A stretch of 64,000 nt of DNA from Adiantum capillus-veneris (taxonomy: Eukaryota; Streptophyta; Polypodiopsida; Polypodiales; Pteridaceae). Position numbers and translations under genes: made by a program. Location: assembly GCA_014529385.2 (NCBI GenBank), contig CM043963.1:109408912-109472911 (forward strand), given 5' to 3'. This document shows positions 44,559 through 56,078 of the stretch, piece by piece. Within the stretch, counting starts at the first letter, position 1; each line of letters begins with the position of its first letter. The notes under the pieces are model-generated. The model worked only from the letters and a program-made list of their open reading frames with translations, was not told where the DNA came from and ran no database searches.

Positions 44559-45268
44559 AAAGGGGCCTAAAGGGAGAGTTCAAAAAGCTAGGGGCAGTTC
44601 CAAGAGGGCAACATGGCGATGTGTACCCATGTGAGTTCTTCTAAAAGGGGAAATAGACCAAGTATATGCAAGGCAAAAAAAATATTGATGCAAGCTAAAA
44701 GATGACTGCACGAGCTGGAGATCTCACATTTTTTCTTTTTTCGGACTTGGCCCCCCCTATAAAAGGATGTGAACGTGATATTAAAAGGGCTTTTTGTCAA
44801 TGTTGCTTTTGGCCATTTGAGCTTTTTTGCTCTTGGAGCTTGGGCCATAAGAGTTTTTTTGGCCGAGGGTTGTGCAGGCTCAGAGAATCAGTTGTACATG
44901 GTTGTGTAAATGCAAGAAATCCATCATTGTTGTCTCTTAGCGTCATTTCCCCTGTGCCCCTTCTCTTCTCTGCTTGTGTGCGTGTGTTTCAGGGCGTGTG
45001 TCGGCGTGCGTGTCCCTCCCCCAAGATTTGTCGTGCAAAGAGGGATAGAGAGAGGCTATGTGCGTGTGAAAGGATATGAATTGGGCAGAGTGGAATGGCT
45101 GGGTCTGTTTGGTGCATTGCAAGGCGTGTGTGCATATGGTCATGTGCAGGCGATGGTTTGCTTGAGGATAGTGTCGAGTTTTGAAGGTGAACTCTAGTGG
45201 ATTGGGGCATTGTGTATACCCTGGGCTATAGTGAGGCATTGTGTTCTGTGCTGGGTGTGTTCCCCTTT
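43140..45268 (+). repeat. 3' LTR of LARD-2
   Basis: Partner of 38585-41140, about 2,129 bp. It starts TGATGGTGCAGCC and ends near TGTGTTCCCCTTT. The next bases, GACAATCATCACATCG, are integrase codons of element 4 (CDDCQ in reverse), so LARD-2 lies inside that gene. The uninterrupted site for the RT fragment is at about 44815. It carries a poly(C) tract at 44349-44367 and a (GA)n run at 44503-44555. Confidence 0.82.
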
Positions 45269-46540
45269 GACAATCATCACATCGTTTAACATATTCTTTC
45301 ACATCCATATGCAATGTTGGCCACCATATTCCAATAGTTTAAGACACTTTTAATTTTCTTATTTCTTGAGAAATGGCCTCCACTAATTCCTTCATGTGCT
45401 TGCACTAGGATAGAAATATATTCAGTTTCTATTACACATATCCTTGGTTGGTTATCCTTTTCTCTTTTGTAAAGTTGATTTTCAATTAAGGTGAAGTCTC
45501 TAGCCTCCAATTCAATGGATCTTTGTCTGGCATGTGTTATGTTTTCATAGAATGTCCTTGTTGTTAAGTAGTCAATTATATTGACTCCATTAAGGTGCAA
45601 TTGTTACTTGAATAATGTGGCATAGTCCACAGGTGGATTGTTCTTGCATGTAGCACAATTCATGACATATCTATGTACATCTGTATGCATATCTGGCCAA
45701 TACACTCCAAGTTTCTTTAAGCGTTGATGTGTCTTCTTTTGGGAACAATGGAAGGCTATGCCCTATACATGGGCTTCCATGAGATAACATTCATATTCCT
45801 TTGGACTTATGCATAATCACAATATTTTGTCTGAACCTAGATGGTACAAGCATCCTCATATAAGCTAAAAGTTCTTAGCTTGTGTGATTGTTTGTTGCTT
45901 AAGGTTCTGTTTAGTCCTATCAAATGCGCCTCCATAGGTCAAAAGTGTGACTATTTCTTGAGACCATTTAGGACCCATCTCAATGTTAAAGAGGTATGCA
46001 TCAGATATGTCATCATCTACCCCTTCAGGTGCTTTTCCATTTGGTAACCTAGAGAGGTAATCCATTCTAAGGTGTGTTCTGCCTTTCTTAACCACTATCA
46101 TAAAGTCAGACTCTAGCAATATAATGAGTCAAAAAACGATTCTCCTTGTATTGCAAGGTTTTTTTACTAGATACAAGAGGGCCTAATGGTCTATGAAGAA
46201 AACAAATTTTTTGCTCAAAAGCTAATGCCTAAATTTCTTTACGGCACATACCTAATCCCTCTCTTTTTGTGGTTGTGTAGTTCTTCTTTGCACCATTCAA
46301 CTGTCTACTAGCATAGTAGACTAGGAAACCTATTGTATCTTCTCCTGGTTGAGCCAAGATACAGCGTATTAAAAATGTCGAGGCATCTATGTGGACATGG
46401 AATATTTTATCCCAATCAGTTCTTTAATATTGGTGTTGATATAAGCGCATCCTTAAGTTTCTTGAATGAATCCTCACACTCTTAAGTCCAATCAAAGACA
46501 ACTATTTACCCATACAGGTGTTGTAAAATGATTGCAAACA
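45269..46540 (-). pseudogene. Element 4 RNase H, HHCC modules, integrase start
   Basis: Upstream half of the element 4 integrase region. The ordinary HHCC module is readable as HEGISGGHFSRNKKIK (about 45400), ending CDDCQ exactly at the LARD-2 junction. Before it lies LEARDFTLIENQLYKR, and further upstream a single copy of the extra zinc module (about 45780-45620; FHCSQKKTHQRLKKLGVYWP-like, ending in a C-x2-C). RNase H remnants include VKKGRTHLRMDYLSRLPNG (about 46090). Many stops and frame changes are present. This copy shows that the extra zinc module predates its duplication in element 3. Confidence 0.75.
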
Positions 46541-47400
46541 TGTATATGAACCAGCGATAGTGCCCACAATGTCCCATGAAGTACTGCACTTGCTTGGTAG
46601 TAGTTGGCCTTGGCATTTCTACAATTACCTTGATCTTGTCAAGATCGGTAGAGATACCATTTTTTAGAGACGACATGTCCTAAGATTCTGCCTTTTCCTA
46701 CTACCATGAAGACGCATTTTTAAGGATTTAGGGAGATTCTATAAGTCGTGCACCTCAAATCATCTAAGATGCTCAATGTGTTATGTCCTAAGAATAGAGT
46801 GAAAACAAATATCAGCCATGTATATCTCCAAGAATATCCATAGGTATTCTTTGAAGGTGTGTGTCATTAGTCTTTGGAATGTGGCAGGGGCATTGGTTAA
46901 GACAAAAGGAATCACTATGTGAGAATATATTCCCCATTCCATAGCAAAGGAGGTCTTGTACTGGTCTTCTACCATGATAGAGCTAATTGGTTGTAACCTT
47001 AGAATTTGTCTAGGAAGGAGTAGGCTTTCTTCACATCCACTCTCTTGAGCACATGTTCCATGATTGGTAAGGGATAGTTATCCCTAATTGTTGCATCATT
47101 CACATTTTTGAGATTTACACATACACGTAATTTCCCATTTTTCTTGGGGACAACCACAATGGGTGACACCCAATCTGTGTTCAATTTCATAAATGAACTC
47201 CACCTCTTCAAGTTTGTCGATCTCCTGTTTGATTTGTTTGGCAAATGTATCATTGTAGGTATAGGGACATTGTCTGCAGGGCTTGGCATTAGGCTTCAAG
47301 GGGATTGTATGTTGACATAACAATGGATCCACTCCTTTGTCCTTATATGACCAAGCAAAAACATCTCTATACTCCTTGAGGACTCTGATGAGCATCTCTT
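46541..47400 (-). pseudogene. Element 4 reverse transcriptase
   Basis: Degenerate gypsy RT: DVFAWSYKDKGVDPLLCQHT (about 47370-47310), TDWVSPIVVVPKKNGKLRVC (about 47170), AYSFLDKF near motif A, NAPATFQRLMTHTF, and FLEIYMADICF in place of the YMDD box, so the first Asp of the catalytic pair is Ala. The frame is broken near 46980 and 46780. The inactive catalytic pair alone would disable it. Confidence 0.85.
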
Positions 47401-49020
47401 TTTCTTATGTGCTCAAATTTTTGGCTATGTAGACCGGTCTCGCATCCTCTCCGGGTCCTGCTAGGTCTACTTGTTTGGCATTTTCAGGGCCATCATATGA
47501 TTCATTTCCTTTTTCCTCCCTTATTAGCTGAGTCATCACTATTTTCGTGTCCTAGATGGTGAATTTTCTGTAGTAGGAACCGACACACATCTTTTCATTT
47601 TTTGTGCTCTCTTCCTCTTTGCTTTCTATCTCCGTAGTCCATACTTCACTCAATGTCTTCTTAAGTTCTTGGTATTTCTTCTTACACTCCACTCTTGTCC
47701 ACTTTGGTTCCTTGAACTCATCCTTTCTTGGTTCTTTTGGTTTCTTATGTTTTGTTTCCTTTCTAGTGTTTCGAGCTTGTTTCCTCAAGCTCCTAATGCT
47801 TTTCTTTGTTTTTGTGTCCTCAGTTTTTGTGAATCATCCTGAGATTTTGTCTTTTACACAATCTTTAACTTTTACAAGCATTAAGAATTGTGTTTTTCCT
47901 TTCACTTTTGGCATCGGATTTTCTCTGGCCATGTTTAAAGCTCTCTTCTTCTTATAGTGTTGTTGCCATCTAGGTTTTTGGTTTGGAAAGTCATAAAACC
48001 TGGCATCCGCTATGATCTCCTCTTGATCACTTGGGTTGTCAAAGCAGTCATTGTTTGCATCGTTGTCAAATTCAAAATGCTTGGGATATTCGTAGAACAA
48101 CTCTTCCTCCTCTTTTTCATCGTGCTCTATTGTTTTTTGTTCAATTGAGGCTTGACACTCATCTCTTTCTTTAATTGCAGTGACCATGTAATATGGTATC
48201 ACATCATAGCCATCCTTGTTACAAAACTTTTTCGTGGAACTGTCTTCAATGGCACACACATCCAAGGTTGCCAGAATGTAGTCCCATTCAAAAGGCTCTA
48301 GTGCTTCTTTGGGCAAGGGTTCTAGGATATAATCTTTGTCTTCAAAAGCCCTTTCTTGGATACATTCTTCTCGTTTTAAGCTACCGCAATCTGAAGCTCT
48401 GCACATCCATAGCCATTTGGACTATCCTAGCCATGCTGGAAGTTCAAATCCTACTAATTTAATTGAATAACTATGGTCTTTCAATTTTATCATGGTTGTA
48501 ATCTCCACATTTCTTAGGTAAATATGGTCATACCCCAATCTTGGACCATTTTCAAATGTCTCATGAATGGTCTTCCAAGTATGATGTCATAGTTGTTTTT
48601 CTTTCCAAAATCAGCAAAGGAAAATGTATGCTCATATTTGATTCCGCGAGAGGTGACAACTATTTTCCCTAGAAGTCCTAGGGGTTTCTCCGTATATCCA
48701 TCTGCGACTTGTAGTTTCATTCTGGTTGCTCTCAAAGTAGGTTTTTCCCATTTCCTCCATGTTTCTTTTGTAGGAATGGCTACCCCAGCCCCACTATCAA
48801 GAGTTTCCATGGTAGTGACATAAATTCCATAGGAAGATTCTTGTTGCCCTCTTCTCCCTCACAGTATTCCCCAACTTTGTCTAATGGTACATGCATGGTG
48901 TTTAGGTGAGGATTTTCAAGTTCTTGGATTTCCTCTTCAATTCGTGACGAAGGGTCCTTCTTACCATACTTTTCTAGACAATCTCCTACCATAGTCCACA
49001 TGCTAGGTCCTCAACATAAT
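47401..49020 (-). pseudogene. Element 4 protease and linker
   Basis: The retropepsin at 48810-48514 has TLDSGAGVAIPTKETW as its active-site loop and YDIILGRPFMRHLKMVQDWG near the C-terminus, so this domain is nearly complete. Upstream, 49001-48780 is a Glu-rich linker (PHLNTMHVPLDKVGEYCEGEEG) homologous to that of element 3. Downstream, 48406-47834 holds an acidic segment (EEEELFYEYPKHFEFDNDAN) and a basic end (GKTQFLMLVKVKDCVKDKISG) that leads towards RT. Homology to element 3 ends near 49020, where another gag remnant begins. Confidence 0.8.
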
Positions 49021-49059
49021 ACCTCAGCTAACGGTATTGTATCAATCTTGACTTTTTCT

Positions 49060-49490
49060 CACACCTCCTCATGCAAGAAGTCCAAAAACTTACTCAAATT
49101 AATAAAACCAGCATTTTCAACAACAATTACCTTAATCAACCTTCCCCAAAGGACTTTGAATGATTGAACATCCCATGTGAATGCTTGAAAATCCCCTTCC
49201 AAGATTTTCTTTAACCCATCAATCTTCCTCTTCACTTAATCCAGTTGCGCATAACCCACAAACTTGCTTTGAAAAATCAATTCTAGGGCTTCACAATTGG
49301 TTTTTTCTTTGTTTGGTAGACCATCGAACCATCGCTTTGCTTTTCCATGAACCAGGAGCAGGAAAACTCGCGCCACACCTTCTTCCCTTGACACATTGCT
49401 TTCCAACAGTCCACCTATGCTTGCATATTGAAGCAGCAGGGGATCTTGGCTGAAGGTAGCTTGGTTTGCATTGTTTGTTTTTGCAGAAAG
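49060..49490 (-). pseudogene. Gag remnant related to LARD-2
   Basis: On the minus strand this reads as a gag capsid with two stops: DPLLLQYASIGGLLE, VHGKAKRWFDGLPNKEK, FQSKFVGYAQLD, then DFQAFTWDVQSFKVLW and FINLSKFLDFLHEEV. The order and spacing match the LARD-2 gag at 41222-41821. It abuts the truncated 5' end of element 4, so element 4 was cut by, or joined to, another member of the LARD-2 family. Confidence 0.65.
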
Positions 49491-49499
49491 TGATTGACA

Positions 49500-50050
49500 A
49501 GCTTCATGTGCAAATGTCTGTTCTTGCAGTGCAATGAATGCATATTACAACCAACAAGTTGTTGACGAAATTTTGGTCTAGGAGATCATTTCTTGGACTA
49601 CACTTATTGTAATTATGTCCAACATGGGCATGGCAAAGAAGCTCTATGTTCTTTTTATCCTATGCAAACTTAGAGCCTCTCTCCATTTAATATCTCCTAT
49701 AGTTGTAGATTGAATGCATGTGGTAATATGCAAGAATTTGTGATATATTATTTGATATCAATTCTTTATAGGGATAAATAGCGCTTCAAAGGATTTAAAA
49801 AAAAAACTTTTGAAATTATAAACATATTTGGATGAGCTTCCATTTGCGATCTGATCTCGTGGACTGCATTGATTGCATAATATGCTTAAAAGTGAAGGGT
49901 TGAATAGGTATGTGTTATTTGCATTTTGAAGGTCTATTTGTAGACGCTATCAACTAGATTGCATCTTAAACCATGTCAAACTATCAAAAAATTGACGTGG
50001 GCAAAATGGTCATGATGAGGTGTACCATGTGAGTGTATATTTGCACATTT

Positions 50051-50147
<97 letters not shown>

Positions 50148-50261
50148 ACCATTGCTAAAGGCGATGGAGTGCGACAAACAGGCCATTAGGCTAGTTTGGT
50201 ACAATACAATAGAAAATTGTAAGCCTTGCCACATGTCTTGGTTTTAGAAATTTTTGGAGGG

Positions 50262-50301
<40 letters not shown>

Positions 50302-50341
50302 CATATAAAGAGTTTGTGTGTGAGTGCACGAATGCGGTGCA

Positions 50342-50407
<66 letters not shown>

Positions 50408-50590
50408 GGGAGAGAGAGAGAGAGAGAGATTTCATTATCATCCTCGGAGGTCAAATAGGACCTATGGGACCAAGAAAACATACATGATTGGACCTCTTAC
50501 CAGAGGAGTACATAGAGAATCATGACTACTGTGGATACAACAAAAATTATGACATATGTCACTTAGGGGGGAAGAGGGAGAAAGTGGCTT
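49500..50590. other. Non-coding, microsatellite-rich
   Basis: No coding region is supported. It holds a (CT)n run of about 45 units at 50053-50144, a (GA)n run at 50264-50299, and a compound (TG)n, G-tract and (GA)n run at 50348-50430. Open frames here are repeat artefacts. Confidence 0.8.
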
Positions 50591-50599
50591 GGGAGTTTT

Positions 50600-51203
50600 C
50601 GAAGCCCGAAATTCCTCGACGATGGCCTTGCCGCCTCAGTAGATAGCCCATTTGCCAGTTGATCGCGCTTCTCGAACGTCTTGGAGTTCTTGTTTCTTCA
50701 CTTTGAGTTGGGCAGGGGTCAAGGGGCAGGGGTCAAAACCTCACTGATCCATACTTTGCTACCCTTGAGAAATCATCCTTGGTGTAGAAGTGCTATACGT
50801 GCCTCTTTGGTTTTTAAGACAAGGATGCCTTGGTTGGTGCGATTGTCATGGTGAACCTCTTTGATTGTGTTGGGGTCAAACTTGGTTGGGTGAATGGCTT
50901 GGTTGAGCTTGTCTAGTGTCGAGGTGTAGTCGTCGCTCTCTCCCCACCAAGTGGAGGGCAAGCCACCAATTTGGACAGAGAGTGCTAGTCCTCCCCGTTG
51001 GCAGTGTTCTTGCATCATTCTTCTACTTTGGAGGAGATGGTGATGGTTGCTTGTTGAGCTTCGGTGGCAAGTTTGGCCACGCTTGCGATGAGGGTGTGCT
51101 CGATGTCGTTTGCTTTGGTGAGAAGTTGCTCGTTGTCGACTTGATTTTGGGAATCCAAGGAGGAGAGGCGAGTCTCAAGGGCTGAGAGAGAGAGAGAGAA
51201 CAC
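50600..51203 (-). pseudogene. Unknown reading frame, two overlapping parts
   Basis: Two minus-strand frames (51203-51015 and 51018-50773) adjoin with a frame change. The first is helical and coiled-coil-like (LETRLSSLDSQNQVDNEQLL, then ASVAKLATEAQQA). The second contains STWWGESDDYTSTLDKLNQA and NQGILVLKTKEARIALLHQ. Translation continues weakly to about 50600. The pattern of a coiled coil followed by a small domain resembles retroelement ORF1 or gag proteins, but I cannot assign a family. Confidence 0.3.
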
Positions 51204-51239
51204 ATGATGTGGGTGGAGCAGCTCACCACAATGTGTGAG

Positions 51240-51640
51240 AGATCATTTTATTCTTCTATCTAGTACAAAATAAGGTGTGTACAAGTGATGGGTAGTCGGA
51301 TGCCTCTGGCGTGTTTGGTTGGGTAAGAGACACACCGCTTTTACCCCAACAATCTCTCACTTGAAGGCAACTATGTCAATAAGTGGTACTACTATATGAC
51401 CTAGTAGTATGTACATGAGGTATAGGGAGGAAACTCGTCTCAACCTATGCCCATTGGCTCTCTCAAAGTTAGTGCATGCTGCCATATAGTCTCTGGCAGT
51501 GTGCAGAAGCATATATCCCTGCTAGACTTAGCATGCATGTCTTGCATGTATCCTATAATGCATTGCTACCTGATGCATCATGCTAGTGTCATTCATTGCT
51601 CGTCTGACAACCCCAACTACAAATGCTCCCACTATAGTTG
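51240..51640. other. No recognisable gene
   Basis: Non-coding sequence between the unknown frame and the possible copia remnant. No LTR edge or motif is supported. Confidence 0.4.
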
Positions 51641-51645
51641 TTATG

Positions 51646-52266
51646 TTAGGGTCTCAACACTAAGAGGTTGTACATAAGAGTCCCAAAGGCTGATGACAAA
51701 TGTGTAATCTCTACCAAAATATCCATGTCAATTGCATAAGCACTATGTGTAGTGACCTCTTCCAATCTATCTGCCATAATAGGTATCTCAACACTCATTA
51801 CATCACCACTAGAATTAGTAATGCATGTGTGTGTCAATCCTGACTCCAAGGTAGTCATTACTCCCTCATAGTCCGTAGGGACTCTATCCACGTTTCCTTG
51901 CATCACATATCAGCCTCTAGCATGAGCATGTCAAAGAACTCCATATCACTCATCTCCATGGTAGGAGGCATCTTTTTTCTAAGAGCATGGCTACTCTAAC
52001 TCTGCATCTACAGACATGTCGTGCTCAAAACTCTAGAGCTCATCCATGAAAGATATGTGTGAAGTCTCTCGTTGACATGAGTATAATGTAATTGAGATTA
52101 TACCATCTCGCACCTCAAATAAATGCATAGGGTAGACCAATCCAATCTTCACTCCTCTCACAATGACTAGAAAACCACAACGCATTTGGAAGAACTTCTC
52201 TTTAAGTAGTACCTGACATCCACTATCTCTCAAGAATCTCATTGAGATCAACATTGTTTTGGTCAT
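51646..52266 (-). pseudogene. Possible Ty1/copia pre-integrase remnant
   Basis: The frame at 52266-52033 contains MLISMRFLRDSGCQVLLKEK and CGFLVIVRGVKIGLVYPM. Order and spacing resemble the plant copia segment between protease and integrase, the NLISVxxLxxxGCxV ... KGxLVxxxGxKxGxLY pattern of the GAG-pre-integrase domain. Downstream frames (51906-51646) have no recognisable motif. If the match is correct this is a short relic; no zinc HHCC or integrase core is seen nearby. Confidence 0.4.
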
Positions 52267-52970
52267 AAATTACAAACCGCTATGAATTAGCCTGAACCCT
52301 TTATACAAGAGATAACACACATCATTTAGAACATTTTATTTGTATGGTGTCATGTGAAAAACACGCACGAGCTAAGAGATATGGTAAAAAAACAGCTTGC
52401 TGCCCACTGCACGACCAAAATTTTTGACTCCAGGCTCCTTGGAGAACCATTGTATAGATTCACCGGATAGGAAAACCCACTTAACCAATTGAAAATCTTG
52501 ATGAAACTTGATGATAAATGAATTTAGGTCTCCGTTATCACCTCAGGAATGACAGTTATTAACGCTCCATAACCAGTTTTACCTACACGTGTAGGGGTGC
52601 TACCAAGGGGGGTACCATATGACGTCGTGAGTTAACGAGCTGTTTTTATACGTTTTATGGTTTGTTATGGTGAGTTGATTTCAACTATTAGATGGCCATA
52701 GACTTATGTGGGATTATATGGTTAAACATCATGAACCGCATAGACAAATATGACTAAAGTGGCTTTCTTTTGGGGTTACCGTTAGTTGTGTGAGTACCAT
52801 ATGGTGATGTGATAAAGTGATAGTCTATATTATGGAGCTGAGCTTGATGCATTGGTTTGAGGTCAAATACTTTCAATTGCATGTTTTGCATGCTCCCGAA
52901 AATGCCAAAAAGTCATTTTTTGCATATGTGTGAAGTTATGGTTTATGGTTGACCTATAGGTCGGAGCTGT
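52267..52970. other. No recognisable gene
   Basis: AT-rich, with two CATATG-containing short palindromes (ACCATATG at 52614 and TACCATATGGTG at 52794). No coding is supported. Confidence 0.4.
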
Positions 52971-52978
52971 TTTGAATT

Positions 52979-53197
52979 ATGTTTCATATCCATACAAGCA
53001 AGAAAGAGTTTGCACCTCCCGTTGTGAGTTCACCACCTACAACAATGTTGCAAATAAAATCATGGGAGAGTACCTTACCACCCTTGCAACTAGATGAAAT
53101 GCATAGGGCGGTCGAAAACTATTGGTTAAAGCCTTCACCTATAACAAATTGGAACAACTGGTTTCAAAGGGTGACGACATCATTTCAAACAGTATGA
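52979..53197 (+). other. Short ORF before a polypurine tract
   Basis: A 72-codon frame, MFHIHTSKKEFAPPV to SFQTV, that stops 10 bases before a polypurine tract. By position it could be the 3' end of a retroelement polyprotein. No domain is recognisable. Confidence 0.3.
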
Positions 53198-53204
53198 TCT
53201 ACCC

Positions 53205-53300
53205 AAGGAAGGGGGAGTGTTTGCTGACAGTCATCATTCACTCACTCCCCTCTCAACCTTTCTCCCCGAATTCTTAATCTCCAATCTTAGGGAATGTATA
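53205..53300 (+). repeat. Polypurine tract and LTR start with TATA box
   Basis: AAGGAAGGGGGAG at 53205-53217 is followed by TGTTTGCTGACAG at 53218, the expected junction of internal domain and 3' LTR in a plus-strand element. A TATATATAAA box lies at about 53288-53297. The other LTR was not found, so the right edge is unknown. Confidence 0.45.
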
Positions 53301-53407
53301 TATAAATTCTTATACTCACAAAAACAAGATAAAAAAGTAAAACAGCAAGAGCCGTAACACAAAATCATAAAAACACATTATGCACAAGAACACGACCCTT
53401 GTAATAT

Positions 53408-53867
53408 TTGCACTATAACCATCATCTATTTACGTGTACAGATATGGCTAGTACGCTAGAGTCATCCACTCCTGCCTTGCGTGAGAGGTACCCTCGTTAC
53501 TTTTCACAAATGTTTCACATGGTCTTTCCGATACTTGCATGTGAATGGGATTTGGTAGGTACGCTAGCATGTGAGAGGAATTTCAAAGGGGTTAGAATGG
53601 CTGATACGTCTCTTGACCATGTCTGATCCATACTTAGTAGAGAGCGTTTCTCCCATTGCACAAGCCTACCCTTTTGACCAAGATGACTATAGGCATCTAG
53701 TGACCTTCTTAGTAAACATGGGTATCTATGAAGAAGAAGAAGATTTACATGACTACATTGATGGAACATATGGTCTCATGGATGATGACTTTCTTTATCT
53801 TGACGACGAGGATAGGGGTTTAGCCTTAGGGTTTCCCCCCAATCTCTACAATATTCTATTCCCTTGA
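53408..53867 (+). other. Unknown acidic reading frame
   Basis: Frames at 53408-53626 and 53571-53867 overlap. The second encodes a strongly acidic C-terminus (GIYEEEEDLHDYIDGTYGLM, then DEDRGLALGFP) and stops at 53867. Immediately after, TTTAGGGGGAG at 53872-53882 and TG resemble another polypurine tract and LTR start. I do not recognise the family; it may be the 3' end of a retroelement coding region. Confidence 0.3.
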
Positions 53868-53882
53868 CTCTTTAGGGGGAGT

Positions 53883-54480
53883 GCAAATAATTAGGTTAGG
53901 GTTCCTTATGTTTTTTAATTGTGTTCAATAAGTGTTGGTACCTTTTCCCACTGATGTGTCTCCTAGAGGTATTCTTTGTGTTTCCTAGTGTGTACAGGAA
54001 CGTGTTGCTGTGGTTACGATTTGGACCTTCATGGGATCTTTCTCTCGTTCACACTTCAAATCAAGCGCGACCATCAACACAAACAGGTGTTTCTTGTCCA
54101 TTAGCATTGCCCCTTATCTTTTTTGCATCCATGTTTGGTTGCTTTGATTGTGATTGGTAGCATAATATTCAGTGCCTTTGTTTAGTATCAAACATTTAAT
54201 TCAATGTAATTTTTGTCATAATCACTTGTCTAGGTTTAAAAATCAAGCAGTCCAACTAAGCTAGTTTGACCAAGCTAGGTGTTAGAGATCTTCTCTTAAT
54301 ACCATGGGGAATGCCTTCCTAATAATTAATGGTTACTTAGGTTCTTAATCCGATTTAGGCAGCATTGTGTGAAATGTACTAGGGCTTTCTAGTGGGCTTA
54401 GTCCCTATTAACCTTGAGCTTAAGTATTATAAAGGGAGTTTATTAGTGTGATGAGCCTCGAGAGGTGTAATAGTGTTATA
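53883..54480. other. No recognisable gene
   Basis: Possible LTR sequence following the second polypurine-like tract, without a confirmed partner. The short frame at 53921-54160 has no motif. Confidence 0.35.
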
Positions 54481-54734
54481 TGACCCCCCAAAGTTACAAA
54501 ATTAAAATTCTAAAAACGAACAAACAAAAAACCAAATTACCACAATGTAAAATCTTAAGCTGGAAGAGAAATCTCAGCTTGATTTGGTACTTCATTCACA
54601 TGTATCGCCTATGGTACTAGAGTCCTAGAGGTTCCCAGTGTGGACGCTTTTCCTTGAAAAGCAAAAAACCCAAGGCATACAAAATAAGCACACACATCAA
54701 AATTGAATCACTGTGAAAAGACTTTGGGGGGTCA
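54481..54734. mobile_element. Candidate MITE, 254 bp
   Basis: Terminal inverted repeats TGACCCCCCAAAGT at 54481-54494 and ACTTTGGGGGGTCA at 54721-54734 match perfectly over 14 bp. The interior is AT-rich and non-coding. No clear target-site duplication flanks it, and no second copy is seen in the window. Confidence 0.45.
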
Positions 54735-55228
54735 AAGAAAAGGTAATGAGTCAGGCGATGATTTCATGAGAAATTCCTTTTATCGTAGCTTAACTACAAG
54801 GTCTTCTAGGTATAGCCTCTAGTCACCCCTCGGACATGAAATACTTGGCTCTCGCGATTAAACAGCTTAATTGACCAGAGAAAATTGAGAAGCTTGCCCA
54901 TTGTATTAATAGTTGATCTTTAGTACCTTTTGATCCTTAAATTAACGACCGAGACTTGTTTAATTTCTTATCTTTACAACTGTTTATGTGTTTGATTATA
55001 TTGCAATTTAATGTTTATTGCTGACAAATGGTTTGAAATTTTGTTACCAATCAAATTGTCTGCCTACAACTGCATATGCTTTTTAATTATATATGAGAAT
55101 GCAATTACTATGCCAATGTTGTTTGATTTTGTAGTGGCTGAAGAAGGCTAAGGACATTCATCTCAAATGCTCTTCCACCTCGACGAACGAGCTTCAACTC
55201 AATAGCTTCCGAGGACGGAATCTACATC
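54735..55228. other. No recognisable gene
   Basis: AT-rich non-coding sequence leading to the polypurine tract at 55229. No copia coding region is readable here. Confidence 0.4.
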
Positions 55229-55241
55229 AAGAAGGGGGGCA
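55229..55241 (+). promoter_or_regulatory. Polypurine tract before LTR copy B
   Basis: AAGAAGGGGGGCA directly precedes TGTTAACCCTCACGG. It marks copy B as a 3' LTR of a plus-strand element whose internal region is no longer recognisable. Confidence 0.6.
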
Positions 55242-55830
55242 TGTTAACCCTCACGGCTCACGGACACCCTATCACCTACGACGGATGTTGTATTATTTAC
55301 TTGGTAGAGTTAGGTACCAGGCTTGTCGGTCCAATAGGAAAAGGGTAAGAGTGATCGTCGATGAGAGGCACACTCTAACTGGAACATTCAAGGGATTAGT
55401 TGGCTAAGCATGGGTGCCCAAGTGTGAATGGGGCGAGCTCATATAAAAGTCAACTAAACCTAAAATTCACTGATTCTCTCATTTGTGCAATTGAAGAGTG
55501 CTCTTGCTCCATCTCCATCTTCTTCTTCTTCACCTCTTTGTGTGTGTGTATGCGTGAGAGAGAGGCAGAGAGAGAGAGAGAGAGAGTGTGATTGAGCATT
55601 GCGACGGCGGCACGGCGGCGGTGAAGCGGTTGAGCGCAGCGCGGCGGCGTGCCGTTCGTCTTCATGGTGAGGAATCCTCCACGACAGCAAGCGTAGAGCG
55701 GTGAGTGACACACCATGGCCATCTTTGAGCTTACTAGTTTAGGCTTGTTGTGTTCTTGGAGCCATTTGTGGCTCGCACACAGTGTATCGGCAAGTTCCTT
55801 GCATTGACACGTGCGACATACGCGCACACC
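55242..55830 (+). repeat. LTR copy B (truncated)
   Basis: Same family as copy A (7445-8685) and copy C (56079-57230). It has TGTTAACCCTCACGG at the start, a TATAAAAG box at 55442-55449, a (TG)n/(GA)n run at about 55541-55587, and GTGACACACCATGGCC near 55707. It breaks off near 55830, where the copia RT fragment begins. Confidence 0.7.
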
Positions 55831-55835
55831 TTCAT

Positions 55836-56065
55836 AGGGATCTTGATGAGGATGTTTACATGAAACAACAAAAGGGTTTTCAAATCAAACTTGAGAAGCA
55901 TAGGAGGGCAAAATCATTGTGTAGGTTGTGTAAGGCATTTTATGGCTTAAAACAAGGCTCAAGGTAGTGGTACATGAAGTTTGACAAGTACATGCAATTC
56001 CAAGGGTATGAAACAAACCAATAAGATCATTTCTTGTATACCCAGAAGTTAAGCTATGGTTCATT
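55836..56065 (+). pseudogene. Ty1/copia reverse transcriptase fragment
   Basis: Contains DEDVYMKQQKGFQIKLE, SLCRLCKAFYGLKQGSR, a stop in place of Gln, then WYMKFDKYMQFQGY. This is the RVT_2 signature of copia RT (the xxYMxQPxGF, KxLYGLKQAxRxWY order). The catalytic YVDD box is not present. It lies between LTR copies B and C of one family, so it is probably a remnant of the internal region of that element. Confidence 0.85.
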
Positions 56066-56078
56066 CTTAACCACTTAC

